From NCBI GenBank assembly GCA_003550325.1, contig QKWP01001089.1, positions 3,049-67,048 on the forward strand: a stretch of DNA of 64,000 nt. Direction: 5' to 3'. This stretch comes from Gigaspora rosea. Lineage: Eukaryota; Glomeromycota; Glomeromycetes; Diversisporales; Gigasporaceae. Positions 24,641-33,859 of this stretch are shown piece after piece. The first letter of the stretch is position 1, and every line of letters begins with the position of its first letter. The translations under genes were made by a program, and so were the position numbers. The notes beneath the pieces were generated by a model. It was given only the letters and a program-made list of their open reading frames with translations, was not told where the DNA came from and did not search any database.

Positions 24641-25166
24641 TTAAGGGTAGGGGGTATATAGATCATTTATCATATAATTTTTGTGGTATCGATTTTTTCT
24701 TTTTTTAAAGTTTAGTATAATTTTTTTAAGCAAATCAGTTAAATTATTAAATAAAATCATAGAACAGGTTTTTGCGATTCTAAAAATAGTAAAATTATCA
24801 AAATTGGTTGAATATTCATCAAGTTATAAAGATTTAAACTTTAGGTGTCGAAAGTTATTTACAAAATCATATGATGAGCATATGATATCGACCAATCAAA
24901 ATTAATCATTTTGTGTAACTCGGGGAAATTTGAGCCAACTGGGGAAAACTTTATTATATATAGAAGTATAATTTTTTTTAAATATATACTATATCAAAAT
25001 TTTACTATTATAAAATGTGCGGTTTATTCTATATATTATAAAATTTTAGTCAAATTTGGTTGCAACTATTAAATGTTTTATTAGTAGCACATTTTCAATT
25101 TCTATATAAATCTCATTGTACCACAAAAATCATATGATAAATGATCTATGTACCCCCTACCCTTAA
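24641..25166. mobile_element. MITE with GGGTAGGGGGT ends, 526 bp
   Basis: Terminal inverted repeats of nearly 50 bp begin TTAAGGGTAGGGGGTATATA on the left and pair with TACCCCCTACCCTTAA at the right. Continuing inward, ATCATTTATCATAT is shared by both arms. The ends are bounded either by TA (mariner-like) or by TTAA (piggyBac-like); the sequence fits both. The interior is AT-rich with no credible frame. Confidence 0.75.
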
Positions 25167-25530
25167 TAGAATAATTATTTAAAATACATCACTATTACAT
25201 ATGAAAATAACAATACAATATATAAACGTTTATTAACTCGCATCCAAAATCATTTACTTATCTTTTTATAAAGTAATAATTCAGTTACATACACAAATTA
25301 AATTTTTTTAAAATAATCATTAACTCATGAACCTAGAGTTGCTCACTTCACCTATCGCTTCCGCTTTGCTCCTTTTTTCTTAAAGCCTAGAATGACCTAC
25401 TTCTAACTTCAATCCTAAACCTAATCTAGCCCTAACTAAATTCTATACAACCTCAAAAAATGTCTCAATGCATAGTGAATCACCAATATACTAAAACAGC
25501 AAATTAAATACCAAACATAGTACAATGAAC
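25167..25530. other. Unassigned stretch left of foldback D
   Basis: Contains CTAAACCTAATCTAGCCCTA-like C-rich words near 25425 and nothing that reads as a gene. Positions 25523-25530 (CAATGAAC) are the left target duplication of foldback D. Confidence 0.4.
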
Positions 25531-26289
25531 TAGTGTTCCTATGAAACTAAACTGAACTGAACTTAGGTCAAGTTCAGGTTCAGGTTCAGTTCAGTATTGA
25601 ACTTGAACCTGAAAATTTATTAAAACATGTTCAGGTTCATGTTCAGTATTGAACTTTTAGAGCAGGTTCAGGTTTAGTTCAGGTTCGTTCATAAGTTCAT
25701 GAACATGTTCAGGTTCAGTTTGGTGTTCATATGAACTAGTGATTCTAGGTTTGGGTCTGGGTTTGGTCTGGTCCAGACCAGACTCAAACTCTAAATTTTA
25801 TTATTAAAACTTTATACTAAACTCAAACTCAATCATAAGTTTGGTCGGGCTAATTTTGAATTCTTGATAAAAATTTTCAAAATTAAGCATATTTTCTTCA
25901 AATTTTAAGAAATATGCCGATTTGATGTATTTTTTGGTGCTTAGCAAGTTTACTCAGTGCAAGAAGTTATAGTCAATCAGTAAAATATAGAGAATCATAG
26001 AAATTTGTATAATTTTATTAATAAAATTATACAAATTTCTATGATTTTCTAAATTTACTAATTGATTCTAACTTTGTGATTAAGGTAAACATGTGCATAT
26101 ACTATGAACCTGAACATGTTCATGAACCTTGAACTGAACCTGAACTGAACATTTTTAAGTTCAGGTTCAGGTTCATGTTCAATAATTTTAAGTTCAGGTT
26201 CAGTTCAGTATTGAACTTTTAAAGCAGGTTCAGGTTCATTGAACCCGAACCTGAACCTCTATTGAACTGAACTGAACTTCGGAACCCTA
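25531..26289. mobile_element. Foldback element D with iterated GTTCAG ends (hAT-like)
   Basis: The left end is TAGTGTTCCTATGAAAC and the right end the complement of TAGGGTTCCGAAGTTCAG. Both arms are dominated by the iterated word AGGTTCAGTTC. The centre is a palindrome around 26022-26023 (AAATTTGTATAATTTTATTA and its complement). The left 8-mer CAATGAAC (25523-25530) is matched on the right, but split: CAAT follows at 26290-26293 and the whole CAATGAAC is found at 32013-32020, beyond the hAT transposon. That gives a perfect 8-bp duplication once the later insertion is recognised. No transposase, so it is non-autonomous. Confidence 0.85.
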
Positions 26290-26456
26290 CAATTAGTGTT
26301 CCTAGTTGATAAAAATTTTGCAATCGATTAGTTGGCAACTATAGTTGGCAACTAATCGATTATTGTTATCACGTGACCAATTAGTTGTTTAGTTGTTTAG
26401 TTGTTTAGTTGTTAGTTGTTTAGTTGAATAGTTGATATAATAAAATAGCATTTTTA

Positions 26457-26812
26457 CCATATTACCGCGAAATAACGCACACCTATGCTTTATTTCGATT
26501 ACCTGCATGCTATTTCGATTGAAGTAACCAATTTTTTCATATGTAATACATTTCGTTTATATGGTATACTATAAGTGCATGCTCTCAGTGCCAGATTTTA
26601 ACAACGTGCACTTAGAGAACAATATGAATAAGTCCATTTATAGAGGTCATGTATTGTTTGAGGGTGCACTTATAGAGGTTTCATTGTATATAAGGTGCGC
26701 ACTATTTCGTGACGCGCATGGGCGTTATTTTGAAACCAAGTATACTATTTTTAAGGGATGTGATTTTCAAAATAACGCTCATGCTCGTTATTTCACGGTA
26801 ATACGGTACTAA
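26457..26812. mobile_element. Small inverted-repeat element inside the hAT transposon (candidate MITE)
   Basis: TATTACCGCGAAATAACG near 26459 is matched on the opposite strand near 26805 (complement of TATTACCGTGAAATAACG). The interior has GCGTTATTTTGAAA-type repeats of the same word. No convincing target duplication. An 83-codon frame at 26561-26809 spans it but looks non-coding. Confidence 0.45.
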
Positions 26813-27249
26813 TCGAATTATAAATTGAAAAATTAAAATAAGATTCTCTAGTTTTAATTTTGAAACCCCATTATATCGAAGATAGTAATTCTATAATTCA
26901 AAAATTTTTATTATATTGAATTTTCTATATTGAAAGTTCACTAATAGCATAATTTTAAATGCCAATTTCCAAAAAGTAAATTCTCCTAAATTTATATAAG
27001 TACAAGTCCGAATTTATGTCAAAATAATTTTTTTAATAAATTGATTAAATAATACAATATTTAATTTAAAAAAAAAAAATTTAAATAATATTTAATTTCT
27101 AGAACGGATTACTGTTTTTTTGGATCTTTTTGCCCTATTCAAATAATTTTTACCAATAGAAATTAAATAAGCTCAAATCGATCGCAGATTTAAACAAAAC
27201 ATCCAACCGTTCCCATACCTTTTAAGCCAACTCTTCAACTTTTAACAGC

Positions 27250-28960
27250 GTATAAGTACTGTTCAAACGGAATAAGGAAAGACACCCACAAAATTCAAGC
27301 GAATTAAATGACTCTGAAGGAGCTATTTAATAAGAGATATTAAACAAGTTTGAATTAGAATTTAGGTAAAATAGTTAAAATGCTTGTATACTCACCAAAT
27401 TAAGATAAATTAAAGAATTCCGGATGCACTATTTAAAGTAAAGCTTATAGAATCATAAAATAGAAAAAGTAATTAATGGTACAATTGATGCTGAAAATGT
27501 CTGATACCGGAATCGAAAGTTATTAAAAGTAGTTAAGTAGGGTTTATATTCACATGTAAATTTTAAAAAATTCGACATGTCGAATGGCAACATTCGACTG
27601 CCATTCGACTACAATTTGACTGTCATTCGACATATTAAACGTTAGTCGAATAGCATAGCAATTTAATCACCATCACATAATTTCGCGGACATGCATGTCC
27701 GCGAAATCATGTGATAATATTAACATTCAACTAGTGAAAAAATTAAATATATAGTATAATTTGAATGTGTCACTATTCAAATTATTGCATGACTTCGCGG
27801 ACATGCATGTCCGCGAAATTATGTGATAATATAAATGATTAAATTGCTATGACACGAATGGTAGTCGAATGGCAGTCGAATCTTGCCATTCGACATGTCG
27901 AATTTTTTAAAATTTATCAGTGATTCTCAAATAAAGGTTCCAATTTTCGGTATCAGCCATTTTCAGCATCAACCATGACAATTAAAATTATGCCTACTAA
28001 GTTAATGCGAATTGAATGGCCCGGAAGGCACTATTAATGGTAAGAATTTGTATCCTTGAGTTTGCATATTTCAATTGAATAATAAATTAATATTTATACC
28101 CACCAAAATAACAGAAATCAGACGACCAGGAGGATGCTTTCAAAAGAAAATGCTTGTGAGCTTGATTTACGAGGTTTAAATAAGATAATAGAACGATCTT
28201 AATACATGCCATAATAATGCAAAGTATAATATTTGAAAGGCGCTATTTGAAGTAAATATTTATAAACTTAATCGCACATTTTAACATAACAATAGATGAT
28301 TATTACTATACTTACAAAATTCATACGAAATAAATGACCAGGAAACGCTATATAATAAAATACTTATAAACTTCGAATCGTAAATTTTAAATAGAGTGGC
28401 AAATAAATTTAATACCCATTAGATTATTATAACATCAATGACTAGAAAACTTCGCTTTAGGTAAATGCTTGTATGTTCAGTTAAGTTTAAATAAAAAGTT
28501 ATCGATTTTGTATTCGTTCAAATAAAATTAGAAAGCACATTTAATATAAATACTTACGAGTCAAATCGGGATTAAATGTGCATTCAATACAGACCAAAGC
28601 CGATGCGAATTAAAAGGTTGGAGAAATACTGCTTTTAGATAAGTACATATAAGTTTAAATTGCAAATTAAAAAGAGCATTATATGCACAATCACTGCATA
28701 ATTAAACAACTTGGGAAATGTTATTTAAGGTAAATACTTGCAAGCTTGAGTCGTGAATCTCAACCCTTATATCCATTAAATGTGAATTAAGTAACCTGGA
28801 AGATATCATCTAAAGGTAAATGCTAAATCGCGAAGACTTAATAAAAAACCATATATAAAGTGATTAAACTTAAATATACTAATATATGAATATAATACTC
28901 ACAAAGTTGAATCCTGTAAATTGCCACTTAGTATAAACGTTGTGAGTTTAAGCTGAGATA
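27250..28960. repeat. Degenerate tandem repeat, 85-110 bp period, in the hAT subterminal region
   Basis: A word like GAATTAAATGACC..GGAA.GCACTATTTAA.GTAAATACTTATAAGCTT recurs near 27299, 27408, 28006, 28111, 28215, 28323, 28429, 28518, 28603, 28696 and 28779. Spacing is 104-109 bp in the older part and 83-93 bp towards the right. The larger gap is filled by the foldback at 27476-27982. It has no coding potential. It lies beyond the 3' end of the transposase gene. Confidence 0.65.
27476..27982. mobile_element. Foldback element with CATTCGACTG-rich arms and twin palindromes
   Basis: The outer ends share TTGATGCTGAAAATG and CTGATACCG in inverted order. Further in, AAATTTTAAAAAATTCGACA followed by TGTCGAATGGCAA is present on both sides, with iterated CATTCGACTG words. 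TTAA borders both ends. Two copies of a 26-base perfect palindrome, half site TTTCGCGGACATG, lie at about 27679-27704 and 27793-27819, the second with one end base changed. The outer TIR resembles that of the 230-bp element at 47804. Inserted within the degenerate repeat of the hAT transposon. Confidence 0.7.
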
Positions 28961-28978
28961 ATTTTTTTTTTTTCATTT

Positions 28979-29015
28979 TAACCTAGGACGAACCTAGGAC
29001 GAGCCTAGGACGCCG
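28979..29015 (+). repeat. Three copies of CCTAGGACGA
   Basis: Short direct repeat AACCTAGGACG in three tandem copies, just outside the 3' end of the transposase gene. Confidence 0.8.
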
Positions 29016-29139
29016 GTGGCATATTTTATCTGAGATAATTTTAAATATGAAATTCTATATAAAAATTCAAATTTTCTAAATGATAAAATATAATTTTTAT
29101 TTAATATTTCATAAAACGTTCAGTACATAAAAATATAGC

Positions 29140-31134
29140 TTAATCGTCGAATGAAGAAAAAATGTTAATATAATTCATATTTTTTTTAAGAAATACCAAT
29201 TTGTTCAATACATCCGGATCAAGTCTATTACGCTTATCCGTTACATGATTACCAGCGTCAGAGAATAGGCACTCTGATGGTACAGAAGAAGCCGGCACTG
29301 CAAGATATCGTCTTGCCAAAATCGCCATAGTAGGAAAGAGGGTATTGTGTTTACGCCACCATTCTAAAGGACAAGGACCTTCATCAAGAGAAACCTCAGA
29401 TACTTCACAATACTGCTCAAATTCATCAGGCTCGACGTTAGAGTTTTCTGTTTGTAAATGTGTAAAAAATGATGATATCTTGGTTTTTTTACGTTGATGC
29501 GAAGATGTTGAAGATGGATTATCATCATTAGTGGTTGATGTTGTATTATCATTGGAGCATAACTCATTAAATTGACGACGCATATTCTGAATAGTTGTAC
29601 GCCGTAAAGCACTAGTGCAGAAATTTAGTTTTTTAAATCGTGGGTCTAGGAAGGAGCAGCACATGCCTATTTCACTTGGATCTCCCCATCGTTCAATTAA
29701 ATTGTCTAAAATTGTATCTTTAACAAGAATTGCCATACTATTTTGTCCAGTAAAATATCTGAGCCGACGAGCAAGTTCTTCCAAAATTGGTGTCATAAAA
29801 CCAAGTGTTGGGTACTTTGATCCGCTTAAAAATTGTGTAGCTTCATCAAAAGGAGAAAGAATTTCGATAAGTTGTTTTAATAATTCAAATTCTTCCGAAG
29901 AAGGAATATAAGGGCCCATGGTTTCTGCTCCTTTTCTAATCTCCCTAATAGTATGGTTAGTAAGAGTTGTGTATAATTGTATGATAGCAGGTTTTAAATA
30001 TACAAGACGTTCAATAGCATAAAAGGTGGAGTTCCAACGAGTATCGACATCTTTAATAACATCTAGTGGTTCTTTAAGCCCCGGAGAAATCTGTAACTGA
30101 GCTTCACGAAGTTGTTTACGTTTTTTTTCTTTTGATAAAATTGAGATAAGTGATTTACATTTTGAAATAATTTCATCGACTTCCTTTAAACCTAAATTAA
30201 CACTTAATTGAAGCGTATGCCCAGCACATTTCACATTAGAAATACCCATTTGTTGCACTGCAGATTTGACATTCGAACCGTTATCCGTAGTAATAGAAAA
30301 AACTTTTTGACAATTAATATTAAATTTATTAAGAACAGAATTAACCGACTCAACAATATCAGATGCGTGATGTTCATCCAACTCTCCCATATCAAGTACG
30401 ATCTCGTGCAAGTCAAATGAATCTGTAAGCCAGTGGCAAGTAATTCCGAGGTAGCTATCATGCGCCCGTGATGACCAAAGATCAAATGTTAAAGAAACTG
30501 TATCCGATGTCTTTGAAATAAGATCTTTAATTTGGCTTACTGCGGAATCATAGGAGTTAAATATAATGGTTTTGATAGTGTCAACGCATGGTACTTGAAA
30601 TCGGGGATCAAGATTTTTTGTCCAAAGCCTAAAATCCTTATCCTCAACAATATAAATAGGCTGGGCACGTGCAATTATATAACGCACAAGTTGATTTGTG
30701 AGCTTTTTTTGAATATAGGAAGAATGGGGTCTTGAAATTACTTGGTGAATCGTTTGTTGCTTAGCTTTTACTAATTTATTTTTAAGTGACTCTTTGGTGA
30801 TTTGGTGTATATCGCGAAGATGGGTTATTAAATTGGTAGTTGATCCTTTCCACACATATTCTGTATCACAATCTTCAAATTTACAAAAAACTTTTTCAAC
30901 TTCCACTTCTTGATTATCTAATAATTCTGAAGCCATATATCTTTCAAAAAACTTCCAAACAAAACTTCCTGGTTTTTTTGTTTTTTTTTTTTTTTTTATA
31001 ACATTTGGATTTGGAGTAGACAAAGCCGAGTTAGATGTAGCTCGAGTAGATGTGGATATGGATGCCAATAATTCGACATCACTTTCTTCATCTTGGCCAG
31101 ATGAAAAATTAAATTCATTATCAAAATCATCCAT
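29140..31134 (-). CDS. hAT transposase, BED zinc finger plus hATC domain (664 aa)
   Basis: A single uninterrupted frame. An acidic N terminus is followed by a Lys run (residues 47-54). Next comes a BED-type zinc finger with C84, C89, H105 and H110 (CKFEDC...HLRDIH). The RNase-H-like catalytic core shows the first Asp in TFDLWSS (D218), the second in TTDNGSN (D284), the CAGH motif (C303, H306) and RWNSTFYAIERL (W367, with E375 a candidate third acid). The C-terminal dimerisation domain, about 590-655, has PASSVPSECLFSDAG and KRNRLDPDVLNKLVFLK. Length and order match active hAT transposases that cut and paste with 8-bp duplications. The Lys codons lie in a long T-run (about 30978-31000) prone to slippage. 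No intron is needed. Confidence 0.95.
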   Translation of the reverse strand: MDDFDNEFNFSSGQDEESDVELLASISTSTRATSNSALSTPNPNVIKKKKKTKKPGSFVWKFFERYMASELLDNQEVEVEKVFCKFEDCDTEYVWKGSTTNLITHLRDIHQITKESLKNKLVKAKQQTIHQVISRPHSSYIQKKLTNQLVRYIIARAQPIYIVEDKDFRLWTKNLDPRFQVPCVDTIKTIIFNSYDSAVSQIKDLISKTSDTVSLTFDLWSSRAHDSYLGITCHWLTDSFDLHEIVLDMGELDEHHASDIVESVNSVLNKFNINCQKVFSITTDNGSNVKSAVQQMGISNVKCAGHTLQLSVNLGLKEVDEIISKCKSLISILSKEKKRKQLREAQLQISPGLKEPLDVIKDVDTRWNSTFYAIERLVYLKPAIIQLYTTLTNHTIREIRKGAETMGPYIPSSEEFELLKQLIEILSPFDEATQFLSGSKYPTLGFMTPILEELARRLRYFTGQNSMAILVKDTILDNLIERWGDPSEIGMCCSFLDPRFKKLNFCTSALRRTTIQNMRRQFNELCSNDNTTSTTNDDNPSSTSSHQRKKTKISSFFTHLQTENSNVEPDEFEQYCEVSEVSLDEGPCPLEWWRKHNTLFPTMAILARRYLAVPASSVPSECLFSDAGNHVTDKRNRLDPDVLNKLVFLKKNMNYINIFSSFDD

Positions 31135-31840
31135 CGTGGTTTTTTACAAAATATATCCAAAGAAAAGATAAAACCTTCCTCTTAGTTTATCACCCTTTAT
31201 ATTATTATTGAACATTCAATTTTGGCGTTAAAGATACTCACATATTAAACCAAGAAAACGAGTTCTATACAAGATAACACACAGGCTTAAGAAATCTCCT
31301 TTTTTATATTGCACATGAATGATTTTACCAACGTAAGCAAATTGATATTACTGATTCATATAATTCATTTAACTCACCTGGTTTGATTTATATAAAAACC
31401 AATTAATATCACAGGGATGAACTGGTAGGCTGTAACATATGGCGTGCCTTGTTTGTATCTTCCTTTTCTTACCAATATTCTTTTACTTATAACCGACCAA
31501 CCTTTAATTCACATACTGGTTATGAAAACGACAGATAAAAAATTTTCAATTTTTTTATTAAAAAAACCACCGATTTTCTTCATTGTTAATTATTTTTTTT
31601 CTTTTTTATACTGGGCGCTAAAATAAAAAAAAAGGAGATTGCAAAAATATCACGATTACTTATAATCGCTATCACTAAAAAATCATATGTATATAAATAA
31701 ACTCATGCGAAATCATATGTAGCGTACATAAACTATGCATGTGCGGTTTTAACAATTGCCGATTGAGATTATGTAACACGATTACTTCGTGCATGCATGT
31801 ATGTATATACTTTTTTAACGCCTAACTATTACAAGTTATT
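31135..31840. promoter_or_regulatory. Upstream region of the hAT transposase gene
   Basis: Non-coding DNA between the transposase start (minus strand) and the iterated end of the transposon. The transposase promoter must lie here. AT-rich with no distinct box that I would name. A 60-codon T-rich frame at 31444-31623 does not look coding. Confidence 0.4.
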
Positions 31841-32020
31841 TAGTTGGTTACTATAAATAATAGTTAGTTAGCAACTAGTTAACAACTAACGATTAGTTGT
31901 AATCGATCCAGTTGATAGTTAATCGATTAGTTGTTTTAATTTTTTTTAAATCGATTAGTTGAAAAGTTGTCAACTAGTTGATTTTTCAACTAACAACTTG
32001 GATCACTACCTACAATGAAC

Positions 32021-32500
32021 AAATAGTATTTCAATAACAGTACCAAAAGAACATGTGCGACAACCATCAATTCCAAATGATAATTATTACTTAAAAAGAA
32101 GAATCAGTTAGTACATGCACAAATACAAAAATAAATAATAAAGCAAAAATATATATACTTATCATTACTCGAATCAAAGCTAATTGCTGCACGGTCCCAA
32201 CGAGTCATTTTGAATCCGAATCTCAAGTCAAAACTACTCAATAAGAGAAACATAAAAGAAGAGTTATTTAGTACATGTACAAATTCTGAAAACAGTAATA
32301 ACAAAAAAAGTTTATCTTTATATGTGTCCAAAGCCAATTACTGCATGGTTTTGGTGAGTCATTTGTCAAACCAAAGCCACCTGTCAAGTACCACTTAGAA
32401 CAAGAAAAGAATACTAACCAATGTCAGAGGAAGACCCACTGAATTGGACTTACCAACAACAAAAGAATAAATATTATTCGAGACAAAAAGTGCCAACCAA
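32021..32500. repeat. Diverged direct duplication of about 160 bp left of copy 4
   Basis: AAGAAGAATCAGTTAGTACA... CAAAGCTAATTGCTGCACGG near 32096-32218 is repeated with many changes as AAGAAGAGTTATTTAGTACA... CAAAGCCAATTACTGCATGG near 32258-32378. Both end in GAGTCATTT. No gene is recognised. Array similarity starts abruptly at about 32501. Confidence 0.5.
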
Positions 32501-33859
32501 CGATTAATTTAAATCATGTGTCTATTCAGCAATTTGATATTATTATCAAGTAAGTTATTGAATTTTTTTTTTTGATATATAATGTGCTGTATTAAAACTT
32601 AAATTATTAACATTATTAATTTAAATATAAAGATATATTTATGGGGGAGTCATTTTATTAGACAATCTTGATGTGTTATTTATTTTTGAACTCATGTTAA
32701 TTGCTTGCGAGTTTTTTCTTGAAGAACTGGCTAAATATATTGAAGCTTATTTAATTAAGACAAAAGCTCATTGGCTCCGTTTACACTTTGCTAATGTTTA
32801 TCAAGAAAGTTTCAAAAGTAATACCCTTAAGGAATTACAAAAATGGTGCAATGATATTGTGGTAAAATACCCGGATAAGATCTTTGACTCTGAAGATTTT
32901 ACATTACTTCATGAAAACGCATTAATTTCACTTGTTGGGCGAGATGATTTACAAATGGAAGAAATAAAGATTTGGAAATATGTTATTAAATGAGGAATTG
33001 CTCAAAATCCAGACTTACCTACTGATCCTAAAGATTGGATCATGAAAATTTTCTATCTTTGAAGACTACTTTACAAAACTGCCTACCTCTTATTAGATAC
33101 TTTCAAATATCTGGTGATGATATTTATGGATATGTACATCCATATAAACAAATTCTTGAAAAGACTCTTTGGAAAGATGTAAAGATGCGATTTATTTCTC
33201 CAAATAAATCAGTATCATCAAAAATTCTTCCACCGCGCACTATCTTGACACAAAAATTACCAATACGAACAACTGAACCATTTTCAAAAGTTATTAATGA
33301 CGTGCATGCAGTTGAAATTGCTTCATGGATTGATAAAAGGGAAGATAAATATTTTACGGAAGATAATCCATATGAGTTTAAGTTGCTTCTTCGTGGAAGT
33401 AGAGACGGTTTTACTAATGATACATTCTGGAATTTATGCAATAAACAAACAAATGTTTTTGTTGTCGTGAAAGTTAAAGGCACTGACGAAATTCTTGGTG
33501 GATATAATCCTATTGGATGGGAAAAACAAAATTCACCTGTTCTATTAAAGCGTTGTAACGATAGCTTTATTTTTTCATTGAAAAATGGTACTATCCATAA
33601 TTCTATTTTAAGTCGTGTAAAAGATCCAACCAAAAATGTAATTTATAATAGTTCTAGCAACGGGGCATGCTTTTCTTGTAGTTTATATATGGCAAATAAT
33701 TTTAACCAAGACAGGCAATGCTTTTGTTATTATGATATCAATGATATTAGATATAAAAATCCAATTAGAGACACATCGTTGTATGATACCGTTAGTAGGT
33801 ATTCATTTTTTTCTGCCGAGGAGTATGAAATATTTCAGATTCATAAAAAATCTTTATAG
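32501..33859 (+). pseudogene. BTB-BACK-TLDc gene, copy 4 (5'-truncated)
   Basis: Only the last 48 bases or so of exon 1 remain (from ATTAATTTAAATCATGTG), then the intron (GTAAGT near 32550, acceptor AG at 32631-32632) and exon 2 from 32633. The upstream block and the BTB N terminus are gone. Exon 2 has TGA in place of the Trp codon of IKWG near 32992 and lacks one base in GATTGGATCATG near 33037. The TLDc half is open as 274 codons (33035-33856). Truncation here coincides with the edge of foreign DNA that holds foldback D and the hAT transposon. Confidence 0.9.

Larger units (their letters stand above)
26294..32008 (-). mobile_element. Complete hAT transposon, 5.7 kb
   Basis: The ends read TAGTGTTCCTAGTTG and, on the other strand, TAGTGATCCAAGTTG. 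The perfect 8-bp duplication CCTACAAT lies at 26286-26293 and 32009-32016; 8 bp is the hAT target length. A transposase frame is on the minus strand. Both end regions (26294-26440 and 31840-32008) are rich in AACTAATCGATT and TTAGTTG words. It landed 4 bp beyond the end of foldback D, splitting D's target duplication. Matching duplications, recognisable ends and an open transposase suggest a fairly young element; whether it moves cannot be judged from sequence. A foldback and degenerate repeats lie in its non-coding half. Confidence 0.92.

Noticed and set aside
24681-24902. A 74-codon open frame within the MITE at 24641-25166
   Set aside because: Too short, no recognisable domain, and located inside a non-autonomous element.
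26561-26809. An 83-codon open frame near the left end of the hAT transposon
   Set aside because: It spans a small inverted-repeat element and shows no similarity to any transposon or host protein I recognise.
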